A stretch of DNA of 64,000 nt, taken from assembly GCA_050084515.1 (NCBI GenBank), contig CM114271.1, forward strand, positions 58,156,001 through 58,220,000. The letters are read 5' to 3'. This DNA comes from Blasia pusilla (taxonomy: Eukaryota > Marchantiophyta > Marchantiopsida > Blasiales). This document shows, piece by piece, positions 12,401 through 26,727 of this stretch. The position numbers and the translations under genes are program-made. Within the stretch, counting starts at the first letter, position 1. Each line of letters begins with the position of its first letter. Under the pieces are notes generated by a model. That model had not been told where the DNA came from, made no database searches, and saw only the letters and a program-made list of their open reading frames with translations.

Positions 12401-15400
12401 TTACCATAGATGGCTGATCTCTAGTCTTAAGTCTTACGTGATATTAACTCGTCGTGAACCTTTGGCAGCGACCAGAGTAGGTAAGACCAGAACCGCGGTA
12501 CCTCTCCCCGCAAGAAAGCCCCCAGTCTTCTATTCAGCGACTCCATAGCACGGGCCCACCACCGCCAAAGTTACCTCTACAGTCTCCCACTATTGGAACC
12601 TTGTGGCGCACCGAGAGTCTGGTAAAGGCGAAGAACGGCCGTCGACGAACGCGAGTAGGATACGATGAGAGTAGCGGCGTCTGCTGTCCATGGGGCGTGA
12701 GGACAGACAGAAGGCGATCCCGCCTCCCGCCAACGACAGCCCCAAAGATGGCGTCCTTCTATTCACCCGCTCCCGATCGTGGGGCGGCTACGGCCCTCCG
12801 CCACTCCACTCCGCCACCAGGGCGTCTCAGACAGCCTCCCGTAGAAAAATCCGTAGGTCTCAGACGTGCTGGCCAAACTTGACGGGGTACCTCACGAGGT
12901 ACCCGTTCACCCGTAGAAAAATCCCACGGGACGCCCTACTGGGCAGTTACCAGGACTACTCCATGACCTCTGCGGGGGTCACCGGGAGAGCCGGGTTATG
13001 ACGATTCACCCTACATCAAGAAATGGCTTGGCCATAACGGAATAGGGTACCAAAGGAGGCTGACGGGGGAAAAACTTACCGGAAAGAAGAATAGTTTGAA
13101 AAATAAATTGGGAAAATAAGTCATATTCCTTCAATCGAATTGAAGGGATTAGAAAAAAATCTATCCCCATATTTGTCCCAAGTTAATAGCACCTTCACCT
13201 CTGGGGCACTCGCTTCACTTCAGTAAGTGCCCTGAAGTGAAGGCACTTTAGAATTTATTCCCCGGCTTCAATAGGGCGATTAAAGGGGCCACCGTATGGC
13301 CCTTCGGCGTCTACGATCCAGTGGTCTTATGTGGTTTCGTATGGCAAACAAAGCTCCTCTTCTGTTGAGCCGCTTAGTTTTTTAACCGAAAATTGCACTG
13401 GATTTTATGTCTCGTACGGAAAATGCCCTGGAGTGGGCCACTCAAATCTACTTCGGGTGATTGGGACGGGGGACGGAATATTCCATCCCGTATTAACTTT
13501 CCCTTTATGGATGGTGCCAAAAGGGAGGTTTTCCCTACATCAGAAAATAGGACGTCTCAATAATGCGCCATTACCGGGGACATAATTCCGAGTCGGAGGC
13601 AACCCAATGGGTACCCGTACAGGATTTAGACAATAAGGTACCTAAACCCCTCCGAAACAGGAATATCCTCCTTTTCCCGACCGTATAAAATTACCCCCTT
13701 AGTTTATTTTAGATAGAACCGAATTTTTTTAGGGCCGATTGAAATGACACGTCCCGTACGCACAGAATGGAAATCGCCCATGCGAAACGAACCCGAGCAC
13801 CTCCAGCCATTGTCATTCATCCCTACGGCCAAACACGATGAGAACTTGAATTAGGTCTGGCGGGAGACATCTCAGACCTCAAGCTTTGAGTCGCCCCAAC
13901 AGCAGGGTGTCACACGCTAGACAGCACAACCAATTCTGAGCTGCCCAATATCGTTCCACAATTCCATTTCAGCTTCACTTTTGGGTGCCCTTTTTTGGCC
14001 AGATTTGCTCGCCCACTCCGGTCATGTTGGCACTTTGGGCTTGTGCCAATACGGCCGACATCGGGACCAGAGAGTCCCAATCTGGGACGCTTGTGGGACT
14101 AGGGTGAATAGCGCCTTGGAGGAATCTTGGAGAGTGCCCTTGGGCCTATCTTCCAGTGGAGTCGGGGTGTGAGGGACACAGGTTTTGTTTTCTTCCTTTT
14201 CCCCTCATCCACTTTCAACGGTTTTGAATAAAGAAAAGAATCCTGAGCCGAAAGGTGTAGAACTTGCTTGTGCTGGAAGTTTTTCCTACTTAAAAGCTGG
14301 TGTTTGACTTGTAGCATCCTGTAGAACCACCCCATTTGTTGGGTTGAAAGAAGATGCTACAATGACGAGGACGGGAGTAATTGGTTACTTCCGTCTTCCG
14401 TTTCTTGCCTATGGGGTTAGGATTTTGAGAGAAGTTAGGTGGGTGCTTGTCTATGTCCCCTCCCGGCAGATCTCTTTGGGAGGGACACTCTTTATCAAAT
14501 ATTCAGGGAAGATTGTTGAAAATGATGATGGCTTCAAAAGTTGGATGCGATTTCCTCCAAGCGAGCCCAACTTCTTTGTTTGAGAGGTGGGTTATCACAT
14601 GTTTTTATTTTATGTTATGGTAGGCCGTGTGTTTCCGTTGCGTCAGAATGTATCCAAGCCAATAGGCTTTTGAGGTACGCTCGTGCTATGGGAAACTCTA
14701 TTGCTAGAGGTCATGTTTTTTCGTACTTTTGCTTCCGTTGCTTTAGTTCGTATAGTTTCTCTTGTTGGTGGGATTCTAAGGAAGTTGTCTTTTTTTCTCT
14801 CCACTTTGATCTCGTTGGACTCTGTCAATCTTTTTATCCATGGTTTCTCTTTCACATTTTCGCTTGTTGATGTACAAAGGGCTCGGGAACAATTCGACCA
14901 TACTCCTCCGATGGAAACTCGGACCTTCGAAAATCAATGCGCAAGGGGTTTGAGGCGGTGTCCATGGAGGCAGGAAAGAGCTTGAAGAAGCTCCAAAAAG
15001 AGGGAGGAAAAGGAAAATCGACTTGATCTTACTTATTCTAACAAACTAAAAACCCTTTTCCGAGGACCCCGGCCACCATCGCCGACTTCAACCCGAGAGG
15101 GAAGCGAGTTTTCCTAGTCACGTTTCGGAAGAAATTTCATACTCGGCTCGACGAATCAAAAAGAAGGAATTTTGGAAGCCTAAACCCTACAGCAATAAAA
15201 CACATCTTGGAAACTGCATACGACGATGGCCGTTTCCACTTCTTCCATTCACTAAATTTAGAAAGATTGAAACCCTTATGCTAACATCCGAAACGACCGG
15301 GGAAATAAAACACTTTTGGACCACCCACGTCCGAGTGAAAAGCCCAATCGAACTTTAGGGGAAAAGAAAACGGGAAAGGAACACTAGAAAAACCTTTGAC

Positions 15401-18256
15401 ATCTTCTTGCGTAACTCGATGAGTCTAAAGCAGTCGCGACGGGATAAGTTCAGGTCGCCCCTTTCTCGATGAATGATAAGCGATTAAAAATCCAAAGAAT
15501 GCTTGAATAGCCACCAACCGGGCACTTAAGCACAACGCCATCGCCGCAGCGAAAACCCAATCGTGTGCTGGAGTCGGGATGAAGACCGACTGCACGAGGA
15601 TTGGACGGCGAGGGCGCAAAAAATCTGGAGGAAGATCGCAGTGACAGAAAAGGAAGAGGAGGAGAGATAATAGCACCGAAATGCGTGTGTGGTAGGAGTG
15701 GAGTAGAGTGGAGTTGAGGTGAGGGCTCAGCAGTGGCCTCAGCGGGACGCTATCTCGTCCCGCACCGCTTCCTCCCTATCTGTCCATCTATCTATGATCG
15801 CATGAGGGGGGGTCTATCTTTGGCCGAGGCCGCATGCGTCTGTGTGTCTGTGCGCGTTTGCTTCGTGGGCATGCATTCTCTGCTACCGCGTTTGTTCGGT
15901 TGGTTGCTTGATTGGTTGGTTCGTTTCTTTGCACTCCTTGGCCCCGGAAGTTGGCCCCGCTGGCCGCCTGTCCACGACGCACACTCGGCCCACGCGTCGC
16001 GTCCGAGTCCACCACTTTCCGTGAACGGGCTCCGCGTGTTGTCACGTCGTCGCTAACTCGGCCCTACTCGGTGCGCTCGTTCATTTCTGGCGCTCTCCTG
16101 TCAGTATAGTCGCGAAAGTAGCGAGGCGACGGAGAGGAGCGATCTTCTGTGGGGACCCCCGCCAAATAGTCTGGCTGGCCAACTCAGACCGGGATCGGTC
16201 AGGGAGGTGCCGCGCCGAAACGTCCTCCGGCGGCGCTGTGCACCATGTGCATCAGCCCGGCGACTCCCGACCTTCGCCGTCATGCATCCTGGTTAGTCGG
16301 CTGCCTCGCCTGGATGGATCTCAGTATATTAGTTAGCCCGCCTTGTGCGAAATTTCCTTCGGATCATGCATTTGTCCGGTGGATTCGACCTCTTTCCATC
16401 GACAGCCCCGATCTCCTCCACCTACTTAGCGATTGATCGCCGTTCTTTCCCCATGTGCTCGTCCCCTCGGATCCGGTCGATCCACCGAGTCCTCCCCTCG
16501 CTGCTAACCACGGTTGGCTCGCTCCGCTGTCCTCCTCCTTCGTCTGTTTCTAGCTGCGTCCCGCTAGCTAGATTAGATCTTCTTCCGGAGTCCATATATC
16601 GCTCACGCTATTTGTCGGGGCTGGGATCGATTGCTACCGGGTATGTCCGGTGATGATGGGGAAGGTTTCCGCACCTTTCGTTCGGAACGGGCGGCTTCGG
16701 ATCCGCCACATCGTCCTTGATTCTCACGGGCTTTTCCCGAATGGGAAACAAACGAAAAGACATGAAGTTTTCCCGAACGTTTCTCCTTCCTTCTTTCTCC
16801 CTCCCCTCGGAAAAGCCCACCTTGGAGAGTTGTGCAGGCTTAATTGACCTGCGCGTCGCCATCGCTGCGCATGTGGTGGAGTAACGCTAAGACTCCATCC
16901 GCCTCCTCCTCCTGCTCCTCGCCTTCCCGCCGCTGGTCGCGCACTCGCATGCAAGTAGCGAGCGCAACTTGGTTTACTCGGCTGGAACATTTTATACAGA
17001 GGCGGATGTTGATGACGAAGGACTAGTTATTGGACTGGCGAGGAAGCAATTGGCTGCCGTGCTAGATGGCTGACGGCTAAAATTGGCTCACTCTTAAAAG
17101 TCCAACCTAACCGACCTAACTTTGGGATTGCTTGCAGCAGCAACGGAAGAGCAACACTTTTCGCTTTTCCGTCCGTCGGTCGGTCGGCTATATTCGTTGG
17201 ATGGAGTAGTACATTGCTTCTCTAACGAGCAAGCTCCGAACCCTGGCTTCGCATGGCGCATGGCAGGAGCCGATAGATGAGCGTAGATGCATGGACGTGA
17301 AAGGCACGTACTACGATCACGATCCAACGGTACGAAAGACGTTCGGCCCGCCAGATCCGTCTTCCAAGAATAAAGGATCTTGCTACAGCTGCATGGGGTG
17401 TAAAGGCGGTGAGCAAATCAGCGGTGTGGATTCCAAAGTATCCTTTGAAATCGTCCCCTGGAGCGGCAACGCAATCAGTCAATCAATCAATCGACTGACA
17501 AGATTGCCACAATCCTCCGGATGTCCTCCTCCCAATTCTCGTGTGTGCGCTTCCTCTTCCGCTCTGGTGGCGCTAGTTGTTGCCGTCAATTTGTCTTCCG
17601 GCGCCTTGTAGTTGCCGCTGCTTCTTACCAATCAACGCCACTTCCGCAATTCATCTTTGGCTTCCACTTATAAGGGTCACCGTGCGTCCGTCCATCCGTC
17701 CGTCCGTCCGGGTCCGATATGGGAGGGCAGGGTCCCCGACTCCCCGCTACACCAGAGTCTCTCCTGCCGAGTCCAAACACACTACGCGGACGACCCACGA
17801 ACGGACTGACGCCGGCCGTCGCGTAGCTGGAAAGATTCCAGATTCATCCGTAGATGCCATGCGGGTTCCCGCTCCTCACCTGGAGCGTTCGTCCCGCTGT
17901 CGTCGCTTCGAAATTAATGGGGCGTGTCACTTTTAGGCGGAGCCTTCCCGTATCTGTGTCTAATCCGAGATGGATTAAATGCGCTGCGTCTATTTTAGTC
18001 AGAAGTTGAAGTTTTAAAAAATTAATAATAGAAGTAATAACTTTTCGACTTCTTAAAAAAGGCTTGAAGGATGCGGAGGGGAACGAACTGGCGTCCTTAC
18101 CATTTCCATCCGTCCAGTCCGTCCACGACACCAAACGGTTCGGAGCTTCACCTTTTCCTGTTCGGATATAACTGAACGGGATCCATAGAAAGGCGACATT
18201 CGATTACTAATGCTGCTCAATCATTAATAACTAAACCCTTGATAAATAAAATAAGT
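12401..18256. other. Long unassigned stretch, alternately AT-rich and GC-rich
   Basis: No recognisable gene, RNA gene or transposon domain. The stretch from about 15.7 to 17.9 kb is GC-rich with tccg-type repeats (about 17686-17710), like 8.5-9.4 kb. Frames of up to about 120 codons exist, but they overlap on several frames and lack protein-like composition. Unrecognised host exons cannot be excluded. Confidence 0.4.
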
Positions 18257-18457
18257 TGCATAAAATTAGCAAGTATGGGTCGATTTCACGAACAAGCCAG
18301 GTGTACTCCACGAATTATTTTGTTTCATTATTTATTATGAGGACCGTGCTCGTTTGATAGAAAAAAGTCGCATAAAAGTATGGATCAATCTCGCGAACAA
18401 TCTAGGTGTAATCCATGAATTAGTTAGTTTATTTATTTATTACGAGCCCGTGTTCGA
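18257..18457. repeat. Two-copy tandem repeat, period about 115 bp
   Basis: The units at about 18257-18352 and 18373-18457 share the pattern ataaaa...gtatgg, tcgatttcacgaacaa (tcaatctcgcgaacaa in the second), aggtgta, ccatgaatta-like and a gcccgtg-like end. The copies have diverged by substitutions and small indels. No function is apparent. Confidence 0.5.
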
Positions 18458-20369
18458 TTAGGGCTCTTCTGCATATTGTAGATTCGTGGTTAGTTTTGAA
18501 CCGTTAATGATTCGTGTCAAGTTTTTTTTTCATTTTAGTAAAAATCTTGCAAAGAGATCCTTTTCCCACTACAATTTTCAAAACTTTTATAGGAAATCTC
18601 TCAATTGTTTCTCCGATTCATATCTATTCACGGATCCAAAGAGAGACAGAACCGATTCACGCATTCAAAGCCTTACGAGGAATATTTTGGTGCTCGTTTA
18701 ATTCATTCTTACTTTGGATACGAAGAATGGCGTATCAAAAAACGAGCTCTACTTCTTCACCATTTTCCACTTACACATGGAACAAGCACTCTAAGTTTGA
18801 CGAAAAATGATCTCCTCCACCATATTTTCCATGGCAGGCATCCTCATAAAAGTCTGATTGGATTCCACACAGCCAACTCCCTATTCATCCACAACACCAC
18901 CGCACTGTGATAAACTAATTTGGACCTATGTGTGTTGGAAATGGGGGTGTGCCCCCCATTTTCCTCTCTCGCACATATTTCCAAACCCAACACAACTTGT
19001 CATGAATGTCGACCGAAAATTGCATTTGACGAGTCAATATCAACCTTACAAATAACAAGAGGCACGCTCGCACCTTGAAACCAAAAGAGTGGATTGATGA
19101 TACTAGCCATTTCTCATGACCTCAAGGAGAATAATCACAAAAAAAAGGTAAAAAAAAGTAGGGTGTAAAGGCACCCATCCATGAAGTGGCATGGCGTATC
19201 GCCACCAGGTTTGATCCATCCCAAGGCCCTTGGAGCTTCCATGGATCAAGTCTATTCCAGCACTCCACCGGACCATTCATTCACAACTCCCACTCAATAG
19301 AAAAAAGAAATAAATAAAAATCCAAAAGAAAACCCCTTACACTCGATTCCAATCGTGGTCGTTTCAAGTCACTATTGTCTCCGCCTCTCCACCCAATCAC
19401 CAGTAATTCCAAATAAGCGCTTCTTGTCTCTAGTGCCTCCCCTACCCATCACCTCATGAAGCGGTCAAATATCTTCCAAATGTAACTAAACCCAACCCCT
19501 GTTTAACCCAACGTGCTCGCATGATATTCCACGAAACCCAATGCTTATTATTCACTTATAGCACCCCAACCCCACAAGCAACAACTTGGCCCCTAGGTCT
19601 AGGCTAGGTTAGGTTATGGTGGAGTCGGGTAGGGTAAGAGTCGCCAAGAGATGGGAGTAAATATTTTGGACTTACTATGTCTTTTGCTTTAGGCGTGGGC
19701 TTTTTATTTTATTTCTTTTGGTTTTATTTTATTTTGTTTTATTAGGGAGTCCCCAAAATGCCGGGGTAAAAGGGTGAGCTTTTGGAAAGTGTTTTTCCAT
19801 GGCAGCAATTCTCATGGATAGTATCGTTATCCTCTTGTGATGCTCGCATCGAGATTGGAGTTTTCTCTTTTCCCTGCTTTGGGGCATTCGAATCAGCTTG
19901 TGGGAAAAGTGGAAATTATTCTTTGGTTACCTTGTTTTTCCTTGAGAAAGTGCTCAAGTTGTCATAAGACAAGTTGTTTCCAAATTCTCTTGAAAAGGTG
20001 ATGGTCTAAGTGGTTTCAATGTGAGAGAAAATCAGAAGTTGCCTTCGAGTGAGACCGATCACAAAGCTCTCGAAAAGATGTGACGATTGAAGTGCATTGT
20101 TTTTTAGTCGGTAAAATGAAATATTAATACCCGGTGCTCTCGGAAAAAATACTGAATTAAATTTAATAATTTTTTAAACACCTCAAGAACGTAACCCTGA
20201 GATGTAGGTATTGTGTATATCCACTTTATTATAAAAGAAATCTCAGAAGAGGACAAAAAAAGGTAATAACAACTCAAAAGAGGAGTCAAAAAATGCATAC
20301 AAGAATGCAAAAAGAAAATGGAAACAAGCCAACGCAAACACCCGCTCAGCGAGCTACACGATTGATAGC
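18458..20369. other. Unassigned intergenic sequence
   Basis: No gene is recognised. The best frame (about 18605-18910, plus) has no identifiable domain. The sequence borders the 3' end of the non-LTR retrotransposon, whose 3' tail and target site could not be placed. Confidence 0.35.
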
Positions 20370-23300
20370 CTAAAACAAATCCGACAAGAACACGAGTGGT
20401 TGGTCAGACGTGAATGGATGACGAGGCGAGCGACCCCCCACCACCTCCGCACGACGTATCAATGCCAAGGCTTGTGCACGTTGTAAGGCCACTCAGATGC
20501 ATTGCCGAAAATATGTAGTAACTACCGAGAGAGAAGCACTACGGGAAGGGGCAAGGTGATGATTCTCGAGGGAGTGGTGAGCACATGTTTTCATGAAAGT
20601 ATCAAAAGACACATGTAAATGACCGAATACTTCCACTGCAAAAGGAATAAATCCATCAGTTGAATGTCTCACATAATAACTTAACTCCTTGATTCTTGCT
20701 GTAGCTTCGGCCGCCAAACCTTTGGTATGTGCGGCTCGACACACCAAGTCAAAACGTGTTGGATCAACAACCACCACATCACCTAGTGTCCGCTATTCAC
20801 CTCGAGACATAACAAGATCCACTCTCCGACGAGAGGTTGCTTGTGTGGTTGAAGGTAGGACATGGAGTTGCTCTTGCCCAACGGTGTATCTAGCAGTACG
20901 AGTCACTGATGCTACCGCCTCTCTAATGACATCATGTGTGGCCGTTCGTTCTCCACCATGTGCACATCGGAGAATATGGATACCCTTGGCATCAATGGGA
21001 TCCCCACATACACAATTCGGCACACCTAAGAGAGAAGGATGGGGAAGTCCAAGACGTAACCGCAAAGTTGTCGAGAATATACTTCGAGGAAGACGAAATG
21101 GAAGAATAAGAGGATTTGCAGTAAGCCACGCCCCCGCTCCAGTACCCACACATGAAAGTAGACGAGCTCGATTAGCGTCAGAGGATGCCTCGGAGAGAAT
21201 GCTGGAAAAGTTGATTTGATGCAGATTCTCGGAGATATGCTCTTGAAGTTGATCAAGCTCTTCCATAATCAGTTGACTGAAAGAGGGTAGAATTGCTTGT
21301 GTAGCAAGAGGAAGAAGAGCTCGTGCAGATCTCAGTTGTTGTTGAAATAACAAGTCCCCCTCCTCTACATGGGCGATATGATCCATCTAGATAGGTGTAT
21401 CTCCTTGGAGAAACCTTGAAGCCATAATCGGTGCTACCAACGCCGAACTCCCCAAAAAGGCTGCGGGAGCAGATGCGAGTGTGGAGGACAGTCCCACCCC
21501 TCCAAAAGAAATAGGCAAGAAAGTTTGTCGTGAAGCAAAGACACCATCCTCTCCCTCAAAGGTATTTGGGCCAAGAAGTTGACCAAAAGTCACCAAGATA
21601 GAAACATCAAAAGAGGCCAATTGATGTAAGAACTTTGAAGTGGGAAGACAAGTGCAAAGAAGGTAGGAAGAACGTTGTAGAAAACATTGGGAGAGAATCC
21701 CATAAGCACTTGGGGATCCCCTAGATGAGGTAACAAATGAAGCCATTCCACCTCTTTCAAAAGGGCCTCATCCAAGAACTTTGAGACATAGTCGATGAAG
21801 CCAATTGGGACCCCCATAACTCTAACCCCTTCAACCTAGATGGGAAAATCATGAGTAGGTGGGGTGAATGTTGAGTGAAGGCATGAAGGAGACCATACTC
21901 CACATTTACTAGGTTGGACTTTAAGGTTTAAGAAAGAGAGTTGCTCCACGAAATGGGTATAAGCAGGAATCACTTCAGAAGGAGGACCTATAATGTGAGT
22001 GTCATCAACAATAGAAGGGAAAAGACAAGATGGGAGTGCTTGCGCTGATGCTCGAAGGGCACGAAAATGGGCAATGGCAAAGAGTGGGCGCCCAATGGGA
22101 TCATCTTGATGTGTGCCACAAGCCGATTGTAGAATACTATATTCCCCAGAAGGAGCATGATGGGAATAGATAATGGACGTATCATAGGCATAGAAGGAGC
22201 GAACAAATGGAATGAGGCTCGCAAGTTGTCCTCTTGCACAACGTAACTCCTCAAAGATGGCCGCACGATAAACTGAATTGAATGCGTTAGCCACATCGAC
22301 TTGAATTGCTAACCAATCTGGATGAATATCAAGAGTGGAGCGAATCCCATGCACCACAGCCTCACAACCTCCAGGAGTTGCCACTCCAAATTGATGAGGA
22401 AATAAGTGGGCACTAAAGTGAGGACAAAATTGCAAGCATAGGCATCGACTAACCAAGCGGTATAAAACCTCTCCAATAGCCAAAGGGCGCACACCTGAAA
22501 GAGGCTTATCCAAAGCCAAAAAATGACAAGCCCCTAAGAGCCTAGAGATAGAGAATGGGAGACGATCTGCCATCATATGTGCACACACCTTATATAGAGA
22601 GACAAAGCCACTTGTTGAATCTGCTGGGATAAAGCAATCGCGGAGATGCTAAAAAACCATCCCTGATAGCCCGCTTGCTAATAAGCGAGGAGTATGCAAA
22701 AAAGCCCTTGTGAAAAACTCCAAGTCAAGGTCCGCTGTATAGTCTTCCATAAAAGATGGAGCATCGCCACTTGAAGGAGGATGAAGAGCTTCTAAGAGAG
22801 CCATTGTTTCCGCACTTGTAACCGCCGGAGAAAGAGGACCCAATGCTCTAGCTGCACGTGAAAACTCCCCAACCTGCCCCAAAAGTAGACTTCGTCGAAG
22901 GCGTTGTTGTATTGAAGGCCTCCCATGATTGGCATGTTGAGTGGGATGCGTTGCAGCTAAGGCCTCAGCTCGAAGTACATGCTCATTCTAAAGATTCTCC
23001 CAATCCCGAGACATAAAGCGTTGAATACGTGTGGAGGTTTCACGATGACCCGTTGCACCCCCCTTGGAGGGAGGACTAAAACCCATTGTGGGAAGAGTAA
23101 TAGGAGATACCAAGAATTTATATCTCTGGGGTCACACGCTAACCTTTCTAATGGGAAAAGCAAAGTTTGTTGGGTGATGGGGCGAAGAGCAATAGGAATG
23201 CGAGTGTAGAGTCTAGGACGCGGAAGACCTGGATGGAAAGAGCGAAGGAGATCAATTTGGCTTAACTAGGTCCAAGCAGTTGTTGTGGGGAATGCAGTAG

Positions 23301-23970
23301 GAGGTGGTATCGGGTTAGGGATTGAAGGCCCATGCATGGATCGACAGTACCGCTGATGTCTTTTGATCCCATTAGAAGCAAAATCCTTACCACAAGGTAT
23401 GCAACGAACCTTTGGCACAAATGGAGAAGTAGAAGGGTTACAAGGAGAGGAGGTAGGATGTGCAAGAGGTGGTGATGGCCGACGATGAGGGGGTGAGTAG
23501 GTTGGGGAAGGAGGAGGAGGAAGAGGGGAGATTCTGGTAGAATAGATGGGAGTTGGAAGCAAGGGCATATATGAGATATGTGGGGATGGAAAAGTAGAAG
23601 GATTCAGTAATAATGGATCAAGATTAGGCTCAATAGGATAAGGCGAAGAAGGGAGAAGAGGAGAATCTGGAAGAAATATAGCGAGTGTAATGGGTGTATT
23701 AGCATCTGGAGGAAAATGGCGAGATCTACGATGAGGAGGTGAACTAGGGGGAGAGGTTACGGTTGTAGGAGGGCGTCTAACCAGATAAGCGAGTAGATGG
23801 AGAATCCAACTTCATCTCTGATGACATAGAAGTAAAGGTAGGTAAGTCATCAAAGACAAGAAAAGACATATGAAATGTTGTTTGGAGAAAGCATGAGGAT
23901 AACGAGCAAAGCAAAAGTAGTGGAATCCGTCCAAAATAAATTAAGATGGAGAGATGAAGATTAGGCAATA
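20370..23970 (-). mobile_element. Decayed non-LTR retrotransposon with reverse transcriptase and restriction-like endonuclease
   Basis: Read right to left there is a proline-rich N-terminal part, a C2H2/CCHC-like finger (RCIPCGKDFASNGIKRHQRYC region, about 23367-23430), a conserved linker (SRAARALGPLSP), RT blocks (DVANAFNSV; GTHQDDPIGRPLFAIAHF for the usual QGDP block; a VDDTHIIG catalytic box), and a thumb region (LPISFGGVGL). A CCHC motif (CVCGDP...GIHILRCAHGG) follows, then RRRVDLV and VVVDPTRFDLV, which fit a restriction-like endonuclease. The C-terminus runs on to a stop at 20370-20372. Premature stops lie at 23266, 22988, 22649, 21836, 21387 and 20793 (all TAG) and 20493 (TGA), with frameshifts near 23030 and 21690. 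The order finger-RT-CCHC-endonuclease is that of R2-like early-branching non-LTR elements. The 5' limit is approximate. Confidence 0.88.
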
Positions 23971-26378
23971 CCGAATTTATGATTGAAAGTTACTATAAGA
24001 AAAATATAAAAAGCAATTGAAAAGGAAAAGTGATCTATATGGCATTGGAAGAGGTGGCTCAAGAATATGAATTTCTAATGTCCTTAAGGAGATGGCAAAC
24101 GTATGTAGGGACAAAACAGTAAGGTAAGGAGTTGGAAGAGCAAGGAATACTTTTGGGAGGAATTGACCTAAAACAAACCCGTACACAAAAATAGGCGCCT
24201 ACACAGAAGGAAGAAAAAATAGAAGACCTACTTAATATCAAAAGAACGAGCTCGTCAAGACGATCAAAACAAGCCCAAACACGTCCAAAACCGACATTCC
24301 AGAAGAAAGCTATGAAAGAAATCGGAAACACCAAACAAGAGGATGTGAGGAGTAAGTGAGCCACCCACCAATGACCGCTATGAGGGAATGAGTTCGTAAT
24401 GTTGGGCCCAGCCCGTATCAAAAGATCCAGAAAAGCAAGAGGAATCCCTTAAATCGATGGTAACCCGGTATCACTCTATAAGGAGAGCGCTATGTTTGAA
24501 ATTGCGTATAGGAATCTATGAGCACATTTAGGAGAGAAGGAGGTCCAAAGATCCCAAGAACTTTGGAAAAGTCAATCTTAAGTGGAAAAAAGAAGAACCC
24601 AAAGTTCAAGCTTGAGAAGATGAACACATTGGGCCTTAGATTGAAAAGATTGGATCACCATGGAAATAGTTACAAGCAAAATTCTATACGTCCCTCCATC
24701 TCCTCCGCCATAGTCCTCCTCCTCCATGTCCGGACACTAACGTCAAGATCAAAATATTGATTAATATCTTAGAAATATTTTTGCTTGACTTCAATTTAAT
24801 TAGATGCATGTCATTCATTCATGGGTCGGATTCGGTCCATGGCCACGTGTATAACCTCTAGTAACAAAATATATATACCGCAAATTTGCAAATGTACAAA
24901 AATTTACTCAAATCACATCCATTGATGTGTATACAAGAGATTTCGCATTTTCTATTATGTTCCCAAATTTTTTAAGCAAATTTCCTAATAATTAATATTT
25001 TACAAAAAACTTCCTTTTTATCTCTTAAAGTTTAATATTTAGGAAAAATCATAAAGAAGTAAGATCTACTCTTTTGATGTATGAAATTTTATATTTAGAA
25101 TTAAAATAATTATGGGTGACCGATTTTGCACTCTCCCATCATGTATTGAAAGTTCCCACTTGGTGTCCAATACAAAAGAGCTCATAAATTTAAAATTTGG
25201 GAAAGGAACAAATTTCTCCTCCTACAATAGGAGATATGTATCTCACGTTGGTTTTGAATGGACATGTTCTTACATAGTTCTTCAACAATTACAACATATC
25301 TCTCTGCAATAAAAGATGTGTTCTCTTTTCCTTAAAGAAAATTGCAATATATGTCATTTGACACTTGAGTGTTGAAAGTGCATTTCTAAGGCAGAGATGA
25401 TATTTTAGTAAAAATAAATGGATCCCTCATCCTATCTGCAGTGCATCAATTAATCCTTCGAGGTGCTCCCCAAACTATATCCTAGCTCATAACTTGAAAC
25501 ACATCAAACATGAGATGTGGTTAGCTCACAATGCCCCATCATGAGCAGGTAGGGAGGATGGGATTCCACCATCTTTCTAATTTTAAGGTTCCCCCAGGTT
25601 CTCCCATTCTTAGGTCACCACACCCTTGGGTTGCGAGTTCTAACCCTCAACTTGAATGTGGGTCTCAACTCCCAACTCCATCTAGAACCCCTTGGCACTC
25701 ATGATGACCTTGAGATAAGTCTCACAATTGATCCAACCCATATTGAGTCTCTTAACTCTTCACAAACCACTAAACTCATGTTTCATGTATTCCATCCATG
25801 GCTTGGCATCTCATGATTAGGCTTGTCTTCATTTTTCCTCTTTGTAACTAGTCTCAAGGATCTCTGCCCATCTTAATTGGTATATGTCTCCCATACACTC
25901 ACCCATAGGGCCATAGCTTGGAACTAGACACCATGCTCATCCACTCTTCTTCTTCATACATTATTCCTAAATAGTCCTGCTCCTTAATCCCAAGATCTAC
26001 CTCAAGGCTCTTGTGCCTGTCTTAACTAGCCTTACTCCCATAACTCACTATCTACATCATTTGTCTTCAAAGAGTCTCAAGGTATCTATTCTTTCCGAAT
26101 CTCGTCACTAGGTCTTGATTCCGCTTTGTTAGTAACTCCAAGCTTTCCTTGTCTTTTGACCTATAAGTATAACTCATTAATGTATCATTAAGGTTATGAG
26201 TGTAGAACATAAGAAGCACCTAGTTGCGGTGAGTCATAAATGGAATATATACATATTTAGCAAGAGTATTGACTAGTACAAAGAGAATTTGTAAGAAACC
26301 TATATCAAAGATCTTAGGTCGTAGCCCTAAAATGAAAGATCTAAATTCAAAAAGAGGAAACCAAACATTGAGCTTTAT
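23971..26378. other. Unassigned sequence, AT-rich towards the right
   Basis: May include the 5' UTR of the minus-strand non-LTR element (to about 24.4 kb), but no boundary is visible. The rest has no credible coding frame. Confidence 0.35.
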
Positions 26379-26425
26379 ACTTTCTTTATACTATTTTTGA
26401 TTCTCAAAAATAGTATAAAGAAAGT
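26379..26425. repeat. Perfect 22-bp inverted repeat with 3-nt loop
   Basis: Arm 26379-26400 begins actttctttatacta and is matched exactly by the reverse complement at 26404-26425, around the loop ttc. It lies at the left edge of the degenerate array of about 75-bp units. It could be a foldback remnant or cruciform. Confidence 0.85.
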
Positions 26426-26727
26426 TACCTTAATAAGTTGAGCATATTAAGATTAATTTATCCAATATGATTTAGATATACGATTGATTTGGAAAAACTA
26501 TGAGTTTTCTAAGAAAACAAAAAGGAATCAAGTTTTTCTCATGTATCGCTTATAAAAATTCCATACATCCACCCCATCCCTCACATTGAATTTCTTACAA
26601 AATATTTTTTATCATGAAAAACTTGACTTCCCATAAAAATCCATTTTCAATCGTTGGAAGAGAAAACTAATAATAATATTTAGAATAATAGGAAGAGTAA
26701 CAAGGTTGCATACGAAAAAATTTCATT

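Noticed and set aside
12401-13700. Possible organellar or rDNA insertion suggested by GC-rich blocks
   Set aside because: No recognisable rRNA, tRNA or organellar gene motif could be read.
24059-24421. 120-codon minus-strand frame near the 5' end of the non-LTR element
   Set aside because: Hydrophobic and Cys-rich with no recognisable domain; may be untranslated leader of the element.
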